DNA of 42,867 nucleotides from Candidatus Collierbacteria bacterium GW2011_GWC2_44_18 (GCA_001000865.1 LCIE01000009.1:1-42867); one strand, 5' to 3'. Counted from the first letter of the stretch, positions 26,902 through 36,171 are shown. Notes: a model not told the origin generated them from the letters alone. Program-made: numbers and translations.

Positions 26902-28536
26902 TCAGGTTATCATCCTGCTTTCCACTTTTCTAACCATACCGGTCATTGGGAATGTCACATAAAAAGTGCTTCCCTTACCTTCCTCGGACTCAAATCTGAT
27001 ACTTCCGCCGGAGTTTTGTACTATTTCATGAACAATATAAAGTCCCAGACCGGACCCTCCGGGATCAAGACCTTTTACATTATCGGAACGGTACAATTTT
27101 CCGAAAATTTTATCTCGGTCCTTTTGCGGTATACCCACGCCTGTATCAGACACAATTATGTTCAGCAGGGCGTTTTCATTTTTTACTGTAATGGTCAGAC
27201 TTCCGCCGTCGGGGGTATATTTAATCGCATTGGTTAGCAGGTTCTGAAAGATAATTTCGAGAAGATTGGAATCTCCCAAAAAGGAGTTGGCCTTAGGATC
27301 ATACTCCTCTTTCAGAGTTAGATGTTTCAGTTCGACTTGTAATCGGAGAGTATCCAAATTTAATTTAGCTATTTCAAGTGGGTTAATAACTCTTGGTTCA
27401 ATCGTAAAAGTCCCCATTTCCAATCTGGACACATTCAGCAGTGAGTTCACCAAAGCCGACATTCTCTTGCTCGCAATGTTAATTTCCTGCGCAAACTGCC
27501 CACGTTTTTCCACTGAAGCCAAGTATTTAACCGATTGCAGCAGCTCAGAGTACCAGCTTATTGCAGTTAGTGGAGTCCTCATCTGGTGAGAGGCTAGAGA
27601 TACAAACTCGGTTTTTGCTTTATCGATATCATGTTCTCTGGTGGCATCGTAGATAGCAAACACGCAGCCAAAAGCCGTCCCCCCAATGCCGGGAATTGGA
27701 GAAGCGGAGCCAGCCACCGGAGTTTTCGTTCCGTTTTTGTTTACTAGCAGGGTTTGTTTTTCCAGTCTTATTATTCTGTTTTCGGCAATCACCTTAGAGG
27801 CAAATTCTGAGTATATTGCCCCATCACTTTCTCTAACCAAGGTAAGGACCTCGTGATACTGGATTCCGATCGCTTCGCTGGCGGGAACTCCGCTCAATTG
27901 TTCTGCGATTCTATTAAACAGCTTAATCTTTCCCTCTATGTCACAAACAATCACCGCCTCGGATATCGAAGAGAGAATCGCGTCATTGAAAGATTTACCT
28001 GCCGCCAATTTATACTCAATGTTTTTCAATTCGGTAATATCGTGACCATAGATTCTTATGTGGTCCGGGCTTGTGTATTTAATATCCTGCAGATACCAAT
28101 TTCCATCAATTTGTATTTCTCGCCTTTCCACACTCTTATCGGTTCCATTTAAGTCTCTAAAAAATTTTTCAGATTCATTCACGTAAGGGTGGCTCATTTT
28201 AAGGTCGTCTATCTCAGGAAAAAGCTTAAGGGCCACAGGATTAATGTAGGAAATACCGGCATCTTTTTCCATTTCCAATATCGGACTAGGGTCTTGTTCC
28301 GGAAACGAGGCTAGCCATTTTACTTTTCCTTCAGCCCTAACCCGTTCGGTAATTTCCCGGATATTGCACTGAATCACGGTAGTTCCATTTACCTGATAAG
28401 TATTTGCCACGAACTCTACGTTAATTAGTTTCTTATCTTTAGTCTCCAGAGGCAGGTTTTCAAAACGGACATACCCCTTTTCCTGTAATGTGACAAAATT
28501 CTCTTTTTGTTCAGCCTCGTTCTTAAATAGTCCCAC
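26902..28536 (-). CDS. PAS-domain sensor histidine kinase
   Basis: PAS segments plus HisKA 'EFVSLASHQMRTPLTAISWYSELL' and HATPase 'LLTNAIKYTPDGG', 'VSDTGVGIPQKDRDKIFGKLYRSDN', 'GSGLGLYIVHEIV'. Confidence 0.9.
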   Translation of the reverse strand: MGLFKNEAEQKENFVTLQEKGYVRFENLPLETKDKKLINVEFVANTYQVNGTTVIQCNIREITERVRAEGKVKWLASFPEQDPSPILEMEKDAGISYINPVALKLFPEIDDLKMSHPYVNESEKFFRDLNGTDKSVERREIQIDGNWYLQDIKYTSPDHIRIYGHDITELKNIEYKLAAGKSFNDAILSSISEAVIVCDIEGKIKLFNRIAEQLSGVPASEAIGIQYHEVLTLVRESDGAIYSEFASKVIAENRIIRLEKQTLLVNKNGTKTPVAGSASPIPGIGGTAFGCVFAIYDATREHDIDKAKTEFVSLASHQMRTPLTAISWYSELLQSVKYLASVEKRGQFAQEINIASKRMSALVNSLLNVSRLEMGTFTIEPRVINPLEIAKLNLDTLRLQVELKHLTLKEEYDPKANSFLGDSNLLEIIFQNLLTNAIKYTPDGGSLTITVKNENALLNIIVSDTGVGIPQKDRDKIFGKLYRSDNVKGLDPGGSGLGLYIVHEIVQNSGGSIRFESEEGKGSTFYVTFPMTGMVRKVESRMIT

Positions 28537-28537
28537 C
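28439..28537 (-). repeat. 99-bp perfect direct repeat, copy 1 (PAS-encoding)
   Basis: TTAGTCTCCAGAGGCAGG...AAATAGTCCCACC identical to 28761-28859. Confidence 0.95.
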
Positions 28538-29040
28538 TAGGAACTTGTTTACGTCAGAAATGAGACCTGTCTGAAAGTCCAGTATTAATATTCCATCCTG
28601 AGCTGTTTCAAACAGTCTCCTGTATCGGAGTTCTGATGCCTTAAAAGATTCGGTCAACTTAACCCTGTCTGTAATATCTCGAATATTGCACTGAATTACA
28701 ATACCGGAAGCTTCTTTGTATGCGTTCGCCACAAACTCAACGTTGATATGTCGGCCGTCCTTAGTCTCCAGAGGCAGGTTTTCAAAACGGACATACCCCT
28801 TTTCCTGTAATGTGACAAAATTCTCTTTTTGTTCAGCCTCGTTCTTAAATAGTCCCACCCTTTAGTAAACCCCAACATATCAATCAGAAATTTGTTTACG
28901 TCAATTATTTTACCCGTCTGAAAATCCAATAACAGAATTCCATCTTGAGCCGCCTCAAAAACTCTCCGGTACCGATTTTCGGAAATCTCCAGATTTTTTT
29001 CCCCTAGTTTATTCTTAAAAAAATCTCCCAACATGATCAT
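28523..29040 (-). pseudogene. Frame-disrupted N-terminal tandem PAS region of the downstream histidine kinase
   Basis: PAS peptides lie in alternating frames (ORFs 28696-29040 and 28523-28858). Each repeat lacks the segment expected between 'DVNKFLIDMLGF' and 'GLFKNEAEQKENF'. Confidence 0.7.
28761..28859 (-). repeat. 99-bp perfect direct repeat, copy 2 (PAS-encoding)
   Basis: Identical to 28439-28537, offset 322 bp. Confidence 0.95.
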
Positions 29041-29145
29041 TTTTTATTTAAAGTATTTCAAGTAAGTGTATCATATATTACAAACCACTTGATTTTCTAA
29101 CTATTAGTGTTATAAAGTTAAATCAGTATTAATTAATACAAATAC

Positions 29146-30420
29146 ATGGGATTGAATCGTCATATAAAATCTATATCCAAAATCGCCTCTCTCGTTAGTG
29201 CTTTTCTTCTAGTTTTTACCTCATTCTTTACAGTCTTCATCAGCCCGCCCCAGGTTATAGCTTATTCAAATCCGGCTGCAGTTTCTCTCTTGACTGTTGC
29301 AAACTTCGCCGCCCTCGCCAAATCTGCGATTACCAACCCGGTAGCTGGTACTGTACTCAACAATGGAGATATGGGTCTCGATAGCCCAGCTACTTGTACC
29401 GGTTTCCCCAGCCCCTGTACCGGAGTCACCACGAACGGAACCATCAATAACGGTACCATTCAATATCAAAATGCCGTTGCTCTCCAAGGTCAGACGGACG
29501 CTACCGCCGTTGTCACTAACCTCAATGGGCGGACGGCAGACGAGACGATTGCAGGTGGTGTCCTTGATGGTTTAACTCTTAATGCAGGCGTTTACAATGT
29601 ACCGGCAACCGCCACCAACCTCACAGGGGACCTCACTCTAAGTGGTGACGCGAGCTCAATCTTTATTTTTAGAGCTTCCTCGGATCTTATTACAGCCAGT
29701 ACCGCCAGAGTTCTCTTGACCGGAGGAGCACAGGCTTGTAATGTCTACTGGACGGTTGCCTCATCAGCCACCTTTGATGGAGCCACTCAATTTGTTGGGT
29801 CTGTCTTTGCCGGAGCTTCCATAGATTTTACTGCCGGTGGCGCCACCTTAACCGGTAGAGCCATAGCTCAGACAGCCGCCATTACCTTTAGGAACACGAC
29901 AGTCAACAACTCTTCCTGTGCCTCCACTTCCAGTACCACCACCAGTGGCTCAGGTACTGGAGAGACCACCAGAGCAGATCAAGCCCTGCCCCCGGTAACA
30001 GTTTGTCCGACTATTATCCCCGGAGTTATCACACCGAGCATTACAGACTCCAGACGAGTTGACGCTAACAGCATCTTTCTAAGTTGGGGTCCTTACTCCG
30101 GTACGGATCGGTTTAATGTTCGCTATGGTACGACAAACGGTAACTGGTTATACAATGTCGACGTTACAGGCTTCTCGACTACCATTAATAATCTTCCCGC
30201 CAATACGCCTATCTGGGTCCAAGTTGCAGTGAGAAATGAATGCCAGATAGGGGATTACGGTGCGGCTACACTCATAGGCGGTGCAGTCGGTAGCGGGGTC
30301 ATTCCGCGCCTGCCCAATACAGGGTTCGCTCCCAGAGAAAACCACACCGTTTTGTTCCTCCTGGCTGGACTTCTGTTGGGGACCTCAGCCATCTTTGTAT
30401 TCGCTCACAGAAAGCGCTAA
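29146..30420 (+). CDS. DUF3494 (ice-binding-like) surface protein with LPNTG sortase signal
   Basis: Signal/TM N-terminus; DUF3494-like 'LTLNAGVYNVPATATNLTGDLTLSGDASSIFIFRASSDL..ACNVYWTVASSATFDGATQFVGSVFAGASIDFTAGGATLTGRAIAQTAAITF'; FN3-like domain; C-terminal LPNTG-TM-HRKR. Confidence 0.88.
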   Translation: MGLNRHIKSISKIASLVSAFLLVFTSFFTVFISPPQVIAYSNPAAVSLLTVANFAALAKSAITNPVAGTVLNNGDMGLDSPATCTGFPSPCTGVTTNGTINNGTIQYQNAVALQGQTDATAVVTNLNGRTADETIAGGVLDGLTLNAGVYNVPATATNLTGDLTLSGDASSIFIFRASSDLITASTARVLLTGGAQACNVYWTVASSATFDGATQFVGSVFAGASIDFTAGGATLTGRAIAQTAAITFRNTTVNNSSCASTSSTTTSGSGTGETTRADQALPPVTVCPTIIPGVITPSITDSRRVDANSIFLSWGPYSGTDRFNVRYGTTNGNWLYNVDVTGFSTTINNLPANTPIWVQVAVRNECQIGDYGAATLIGGAVGSGVIPRLPNTGFAPRENHTVLFLLAGLLLGTSAIFVFAHRKR

Positions 30421-30430
30421 ACACCTCGAT

Positions 30431-31006
30431 ATGTCAAAAGATATCAGAAAGCCGTTGCTAGTGATCGCTTTCTTGTCTCTTGCTGCATCTCTTCTCGTAG
30501 TTTTCTCGCCAATAGCTAAGGAAAATAATCATCCAATCGGTCAGGTCGCCGGGATTTCCTCACCCGCTCTTCCGGTTCGATTAATCATTCCGTCGATAAA
30601 AGTAGATACCACTATTCAATATGTGGGAATCAACTCGGAAGGAGAGATGGCCACCCCAAGTAGTGCTTATGAAGTCGGTTGGTATAAGTTGGGCACTATT
30701 CCGGGAGAGGCGGGCAATGCTGTCATTGCGGGGCATTTTGATGATAAAGATGGCGATCCCGGTGTGTTTGCTAATCTTTCAAAGCTTACCAAGGGAGACA
30801 GGCTGTATGTCGAAAATAATCAAGGCGAACAAATCAAATTTTCGGTGAGAGAAATCCGTGTCGCGAAACCCGGCTATGCTGAGGAAATCTTTGCTAGTAG
30901 TGACAGTGCTCATCTAAACTTAGTCACTTGTGGGGGAGTTTGGAACAATAACGATAAGAGTTACAGCGAAAGATTGTTAGTATTTGCAGATAAAGAATCG
31001 ACATGA
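30431..31006 (+). CDS. Class D/E/F-type sortase
   Basis: 'VRLIIPSIKVDTTIQYVG', 'NAVIAGHFDDKDGDPGVFANLSKL', 'LNLVTCGGVWNNNDKSYSERLLVFA' (His/Cys/Arg). Confidence 0.88.
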   Translation: MSKDIRKPLLVIAFLSLAASLLVVFSPIAKENNHPIGQVAGISSPALPVRLIIPSIKVDTTIQYVGINSEGEMATPSSAYEVGWYKLGTIPGEAGNAVIAGHFDDKDGDPGVFANLSKLTKGDRLYVENNQGEQIKFSVREIRVAKPGYAEEIFASSDSAHLNLVTCGGVWNNNDKSYSERLLVFADKEST

Positions 31007-31881
31007 AAACTATCGATACAAAGTCGCTAATTAAATCGTTGTTTATTGCCGGACTTTTTGCGGGAGCGGTACTGTTAACCTCGTATCAATTCTTTTTACC
31101 CGCACGCAGATCAGCTTTCTATGACGGCTCGTCAGGCGGTAACCAATTTGGCTGGAAAATTCCCACTCTAAAATATTTACCTTCTGGTCAAGTCATCGAC
31201 ACCACAGCCTATTCCCAGCTTCGTAATCCAAGTTCTACTCCCACCGGCTTACCCGTTCGCCTTGTAATTCCGTCCATCGGCGTCAACACGGCCATCGAGG
31301 ATGCTTACATCACCCACGATGGCCGTATGGATGTTCCTGCCGGATCGGTAAATGTTGCCTGGTATGCACTTGGTTTCCGCCCGGGTCAAAATGGAAGCGC
31401 TGTTATCGGCGGTCATTTTGGCATTGATAATGGAGTTCCTAAAGTATTTTACGATCTTAATAAACTCACAGTAGGCGATAAGGTGTATATCAACGATGAT
31501 AAGAACCAAACGTTAGCCTTTCAGGTGCGTTCAATCAAGCTATTTGGTAGAAACGATGATTCTACCCCAGTTTTTATCTCTAAGGACGGTCTGGCTCACT
31601 TGAATTTGATCACCTGTGAAGGAATCTGGAATAAAGTAGATGATAGCTATCCTGACCGCCGGGTCGTTTTTACCGATGCCATTCCACCAGAAGAAATTCC
31701 TGAAATAATCCGAAAAGTTACTCTACGACCTACAGCAACACAGAACACTTTATCTCTACCGACCACTTCGTCTGCTGATGCCGCTCCAGTTTCTTCACCT
31801 ACGGTAACACCACCATCAAAGGTCATTCAAAACATATTCTCCAATTTAAGAGATTGGTTCGTTTATCTTACCGATTTTTAA
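31003..31881 (+). CDS. Class D/E/F-type sortase
   Basis: 'VRLVIPSIGVNTAIEDAYI', 'SAVIGGHFGIDNGVPKVFYDLNKL', 'LNLITCEGIWNKVDDSYPDRRVVFTD'. Confidence 0.88.
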   Translation: MKTIDTKSLIKSLFIAGLFAGAVLLTSYQFFLPARRSAFYDGSSGGNQFGWKIPTLKYLPSGQVIDTTAYSQLRNPSSTPTGLPVRLVIPSIGVNTAIEDAYITHDGRMDVPAGSVNVAWYALGFRPGQNGSAVIGGHFGIDNGVPKVFYDLNKLTVGDKVYINDDKNQTLAFQVRSIKLFGRNDDSTPVFISKDGLAHLNLITCEGIWNKVDDSYPDRRVVFTDAIPPEEIPEIIRKVTLRPTATQNTLSLPTTSSADAAPVSSPTVTPPSKVIQNIFSNLRDWFVYLTDF

Positions 31882-31882
31882 T

Positions 31883-33610
31883 ATGTTAACAAAGTTATTT
31901 TCACTTATCTCGCTCCTCATCATAGTTGTTATTGATGGAACGAATCCTGTTTATGCGGCAACTACTCCGGATCTTGGTCAAGCCGAAAGCTTTGGAATAC
32001 TTTCAGGAACCTATACCAACACGGTTACCGGTACCACCATCACAGGAGATCTCGGCTACACGACAGGACCTGCCATGGCACCCACTCTTGTTGGTAGTAT
32101 TTTTAGTCCACCGTCAAGCAAATACTCTACAGCCGGAACCGATCAGGGTTCAGCCAAAACTAACCTCGATGGACAAGCCTGTACCCACACTTTTCCCGCT
32201 GGAGCGGTTGACCTTGCCACAGATACTACCCATGGTACTTTGGGTATTTACACCCCCGGTGTTTACTGCACCGCCGCCGCCAGTGCGGCCTCTATCGGTG
32301 CCGGTGGAATTACCCTCTCTGGTGGTGGAACATATATCTTTAGGATTACCGGTGCCCTAACAACCGTCGCCAACTCTGTAGTCACTCTTTCCGGAGCCTC
32401 AGCCTGCGATGTCTTTTGGACACCTGACGCCGCTACTACTCTAGGTGCCAACTCTACTTTCAAAGGCACAGACATCGACGCTTCAGGAATTACCATTGGC
32501 AGTACGGTAAATTGGTCCGGTAGGGCGTTGGCTTTTGGCGGCACCGTCTCCACCGACGCAGACACCATTACAGTTCCATCTTGTGGTACAGCCCTCAGTG
32601 TCAGCGCCTCGGTTGATCAGCAAGTCACTTGTTTTGGCCTCAGTGATGGCCAGGCCACCGCAATGACCACGGGTGGTACAGCTCCTTACAGCTACTCATG
32701 GAACTCCTCACCGGTAAAAACCACCGCCATCGCCACCGGTCTGGCTTCGGGAAACTATACAGTCACAGTTACCGATTCTGCTTCAAACACTTCAACCGCC
32801 TCAGTTACAATTACTCAGCCGACCGTGTTGTCTGTTAGTGTCTCCGGTACTGATCCAACCACGCATAATGGAACCAATGGTCAAGCAAATACCTCCGTTT
32901 CAGGAGGCACGACACCTTATACTTATCTCTGGAATGATTCTCTGTCTCAAACTACTGCTACTGTTACCAATCTAGTCTCCGGCTCATATAGTGTCACTGT
33001 TACCGATAATAACTCCTGCTCCAAAAATGGCACCGTCACCCTTTCTAATCCTGCAACTACCACTTCTTCAACTTCCTCCACTTCCTCCACTTCTTCAACT
33101 TCCTCCACTTCCTCGACATCCTCTTCGGATGCACCCAGTGCTTCCTGTCCTCCGCTAAAAAGTGGCATCGTGACACCGCAAATCATCGATTCGAGAAGGG
33201 TTGGCTCCAATAGTGTTTATTTTAGTTGGGGTCCGGACTCGGGAGTAAATTCATTTAATATTCGTTATGGTCTCTCAGACGGGAATTGGCTATACAATAC
33301 AGACGTTGCCGGCTTCTCAACCACCATCGGCTCTCTTCCTATCAATCAACCAATTTGGGTCCAGGTCGCAGTGAGAAACGAATGTCAGATCGGGTCTTAT
33401 GGATCAGCCGCCCTGATCGGAGGATCGATTGTTTCAGGCTCACCCGGATTTCCAAACACCGGAGGAATAATTTCTTCTCGGTCCGGGGTCCCTCGTTTTC
33501 CGGATACGGGCTTTCCACCTCGAAACAAAAACGTCTATGGGTATATCATTGGAAGCTTCTTTTTTCTTTCCTCTATTGCTCTGAAGATAAAATTCAGATC
33601 CCGTAAATGA
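31883..33610 (+). CDS. DUF3494 (ice-binding-like) surface protein with SprB-like repeats, Thr/Ser linker and FPxTG-type sorting signals
   Basis: DUF3494 region; two 'GGTTPYTYLWN...SGSYSVTVTD'-type repeats; TSS linker; FN3-like domain; FPNTG, FPDTG, TM, KFRSRK. Confidence 0.87.
   Translation: MLTKLFSLISLLIIVVIDGTNPVYAATTPDLGQAESFGILSGTYTNTVTGTTITGDLGYTTGPAMAPTLVGSIFSPPSSKYSTAGTDQGSAKTNLDGQACTHTFPAGAVDLATDTTHGTLGIYTPGVYCTAAASAASIGAGGITLSGGGTYIFRITGALTTVANSVVTLSGASACDVFWTPDAATTLGANSTFKGTDIDASGITIGSTVNWSGRALAFGGTVSTDADTITVPSCGTALSVSASVDQQVTCFGLSDGQATAMTTGGTAPYSYSWNSSPVKTTAIATGLASGNYTVTVTDSASNTSTASVTITQPTVLSVSVSGTDPTTHNGTNGQANTSVSGGTTPYTYLWNDSLSQTTATVTNLVSGSYSVTVTDNNSCSKNGTVTLSNPATTTSSTSSTSSTSSTSSTSSTSSSDAPSASCPPLKSGIVTPQIIDSRRVGSNSVYFSWGPDSGVNSFNIRYGLSDGNWLYNTDVAGFSTTIGSLPINQPIWVQVAVRNECQIGSYGSAALIGGSIVSGSPGFPNTGGIISSRSGVPRFPDTGFPPRNKNVYGYIIGSFFFLSSIALKIKFRSRK
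33062..33127 (+). repeat. Low-complexity tandem repeat encoding (TSS)n linker
   Basis: Repeated ACTTCCTCC/ACTTCTTCA 9-mers. Confidence 0.85.
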
Positions 33611-34209
33611 AATCAAAAATTTCTCTATTATTCTTTTTTTTCATGGCTTTTTCCCCTGTATTTTTTCTATCTTTTGGTTTTATTGGTGGCCGAATATTAA
33701 TGAATTCAAATATAAGACAAGTCAAGTTGACAAGCAACACCTTAGGGGTAAGTGCTCTGGAGAAAGTTTCCGGCATACCGATTCGTCTAAAAATCCCCAC
33801 CATCAATGTAAATGCATCCATTCAAAGTGTAGGTCTTGATCAAGAGGGGGCCATGGGGGTTCCGGACAGTCCCCTGGATGTCGGCTGGCTAGATCTGGAA
33901 ACACTTTCGGGAAGTGTCGGCAGTGCTGTTATTTCCGGTCATCTCAACCGGGAGAACGGCGAGCCCGGAGTTTTTGCCGACCTAGATAAGTTAAAGGTGA
34001 GTGAGACTATATTTTTAGAAAAGGTAAACGGCGATGAAGCCGCTTATATGGTCAGTGAGATCCATACTTACGACTCTGACTACACCAAGGACGCTTTTGG
34101 TATGCATGAGGGAGGGAGGCTCTCTCTCGTTACTTGCAATGGAGTCTGGGATAAAAAAGCCAAAAATTACAACAAAAGACTTGTCGTTACTGCTCTACGC
34201 GCCCCGTAG
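33607..34209 (+). CDS. Class D/E/F-type sortase
   Basis: 'IRLKIPTINVNASIQSVG', 'SAVISGHLNRENGEPGVFADLDKL', 'LSLVTCNGVWDKKAKNYNKRLVVTA'. Confidence 0.87.
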   Translation: MKSKISLLFFFFMAFSPVFFLSFGFIGGRILMNSNIRQVKLTSNTLGVSALEKVSGIPIRLKIPTINVNASIQSVGLDQEGAMGVPDSPLDVGWLDLETLSGSVGSAVISGHLNRENGEPGVFADLDKLKVSETIFLEKVNGDEAAYMVSEIHTYDSDYTKDAFGMHEGGRLSLVTCNGVWDKKAKNYNKRLVVTALRAP

Positions 34210-34226
34210 ATTAGAGCAAAGAGAAA

Positions 34227-34445
34227 CTATTTTGTCTGGTTGATATTCACGTCAATCTTACTGGGTATGTTTATCTGAGGAGTACCTACCTGCATATTTC
34301 TGAATGCCGGCAATCCATATACCCACAGTAGATATCCAAGAACCAGCAATATCACCAGACCGATAATCATTCCCATACCGCCCCCGGAATCACCGGACGG
34401 ATTGTTGATGATCGTGGTAGTTTTTTCGCTACTTTTCTTTGCCAT
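34227..34445 (-). CDS. Small single-TM protein
   Basis: 72 aa; 'GMGMIIGLVILLVLGYLLWVYGLPAF'. Confidence 0.5.
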   Translation of the reverse strand: MAKKSSEKTTTIINNPSGDSGGGMGMIIGLVILLVLGYLLWVYGLPAFRNMQVGTPQINIPSKIDVNINQTK

Positions 34446-34452
34446 ATCTTTT

Positions 34453-34590
34453 CTAATTTAATAATCGGACCACAAACACTATCACCGCCACCACCAGCAA
34501 CAGATGAATCAATCCTCCACCCACCCTCAACGAAAACCCGCCCAACCAAGAGATAATCAGGATCAAAATAATAATATCCAAAATACTCAT
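34453..34590 (-). CDS. Small Lmo0937-like two-helix membrane protein
   Basis: 45-aa ORF below the supplied track's size limit: MSILDIIILILIISWLGGFSLRVGGGLIHLLLVVAVIVFVVRLLN. Confidence 0.6.
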   Translation of the reverse strand: MSILDIIILILIISWLGGFSLRVGGGLIHLLLVVAVIVFVVRLLN

Positions 34591-34792
34591 AGATCCCTTC
34601 CTTTCATATAACTAATTTGTAAACAAACTTACAATCTAAGTATAGCAAAAAATAAATTCCACAATGTCCAGGAGAAATTAGCTCTTCGAAAACCCGTGTT
34701 CCCCTAAGGCTCCGCCTACGGGCGGAACCACTTGCGCGCGACCTGCCCGCCTAAATTGCGTAGCTTTTGTCGGGTACCTGTATCCCGACTCA

Positions 34793-34834
34793 TCGTCATT
34801 GCGATCCGCCTTTGGCGGAGTGGCAATCTCACTC
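34793..34834 (+). repeat. Dispersed repeat family A copy
   Basis: CGTCATTGCGATCCGCCTTTGGCGGAGTGGCAATCTC. Confidence 0.7.
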
Positions 34835-34870
34835 CATTCGGATTCGGTCGGGATGATTTTCCCCATCTCT

Positions 34871-34932
34871 CGTCATTGCGAATCTCGACTTCCATAGATA
34901 CCCCGAAGAGGGTACGAGCTGTGGCAATCCAG
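34871..34932 (+). repeat. Dispersed repeat family A copy (degenerate interior)
   Basis: TCGTCATTGCGAATCTCGAC...GCTGTGGCAATCCAGAG. Confidence 0.6.
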
Positions 34933-35017
34933 AGTCTATATTAATTATTCGCCATAAGATCACATCCGGTGATTGTGGCGAAGTTTACCCGCCGGTAGGC
35001 GGGCTATCTCAATCTAC

Positions 35018-35182
35018 GGCTCGTCAGAATCCGTCATTGCGAGGAATGAAATGACGAAGCAATCTATACAGATTGCACCTCCTCGCCATAAAATACCCAC
35101 TGATTAGGAGAAATTTTATCAGTGGGTATTAAGACTTGAGACAACATTGGCCTATCGGCCAAAGTGCCTGCTACGCAGGCAC
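35018..35182 (+). repeat. Composite intergenic repeat, copy 1
   Basis: GGCTCGTCAGAAT..CGTCATTGCGAGGAATGAAATGACGAAGCAATCTATACAGATTGC..CGCCATAAAATACCCACTGATTAGGAGAAATTTTATCAGTGGGTATT..GGCCTATCGGCC..GTGCCTGCTACGCAGGCAC; matches 37561-37729. Confidence 0.92.
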
Positions 35183-35243
35183 TGATAAAACAGTTATAAT
35201 CCTCCTTGTAAGCAGAGCACACTAACTTTTATGGAGGTTATCT

Positions 35244-36128
35244 ATGGGAAGATGGTTGGAAACTTCGTGTGGATGGTGTCATATGGCCATTCCTTATTTA
35301 CCAGAGTGGACTCACATTCCTGAATACTGCCGAGATTGTAACGAATGGCAGACAAAACAATGCCTTAACAGTCATTGTGGCGGGGAGATTAGATACAAGG
35401 TTTATTGGACCAAAGTTTTTGATTATTGCCAAGATTGTAAGGGTTGGTATGAAGTCAAGTGTGAGAATCCTAAGTGTTTTGGACGATTTAATATTCACTG
35501 TGATTGGAACAATCCCCCTCAATACTGCCCAGACTGTCGAGAATGGAAAGAAAAAGCCTGTGGTAATCGAGAGTGTAACGGTCATGTAAGATATAAAGAA
35601 TACTGGGACAACATTCCCGATTATTGTACTTGTAAAGGTTGGAACACTAAGACTTGCGAGAACTCGCATTGTCGTCACAGCTTCAAGGTCCATTGTTCTT
35701 GGAGCGACACACCAAAGTATTGTAAGGATTGTAAAGGGTGGTATAAACAGCCTTGTGAGGGGTCTGGTTGCCGACAACAGGTTGATATTCATTCTGACTG
35801 GAGTAACCCACCGAAATTTTGCAAGGACTGCAACACTCTAAAGGAAAAATCCTGCTCTACAAGTGGATGTACGGAGATGGTTAAATACAAAACTGCGTGG
35901 GACAATCCTCCTGAATACTGTGAAACATGCAGGAAACTCGGCGGTAAAAACCGAGATCCCTGGAAAGACCCCAGAAATATTGTCAAGACAATCGGACCAA
36001 ACGCCGATGGAACTTGGGGTCAGAAAGTAATGAGCGGTCCTGATACGAACCTCCATAGAGGCTATGACCCAGATAGAATCCGCGAATTTGAGGCTGGAAA
36101 AGACTACAAGCGAAGAAATAAGTATTAA
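35244..36128 (+). CDS. Seven-module Cys-rich (putative zinc-binding) repeat protein
   Basis: Modules of about 33 aa: '(K/R/N).W....C....C......(H/Y)..W...P.(Y/F)C.DC', preceded by a TATAAT-like box and GGAGG. Confidence 0.8.
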   Translation: MGRWLETSCGWCHMAIPYLPEWTHIPEYCRDCNEWQTKQCLNSHCGGEIRYKVYWTKVFDYCQDCKGWYEVKCENPKCFGRFNIHCDWNNPPQYCPDCREWKEKACGNRECNGHVRYKEYWDNIPDYCTCKGWNTKTCENSHCRHSFKVHCSWSDTPKYCKDCKGWYKQPCEGSGCRQQVDIHSDWSNPPKFCKDCNTLKEKSCSTSGCTEMVKYKTAWDNPPEYCETCRKLGGKNRDPWKDPRNIVKTIGPNADGTWGQKVMSGPDTNLHRGYDPDRIREFEAGKDYKRRNKY

Positions 36129-36131
36129 TAT

Positions 36132-36156
36132 AGAGACCCGAAAGGGTCTCTTTTCT
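36132..36156 (+). terminator. Rho-independent terminator
   Basis: AGAGACCC-GAAA-GGGTCTCT-TTTCTT. Confidence 0.9.
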
Positions 36157-36171
36157 TATATAATCCACAGT

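Noticed and set aside
30281-30430. Extended N-terminus of the first sortase ORF
   Set aside because: Overlaps the end of the DUF3494 gene in another frame; ATG at 30431 begins a normal signal-anchor sequence
32947-33210. Minus-strand ORF with (EEV)n repeat
   Set aside because: Mirror image of the TSS-encoding linker on the plus strand
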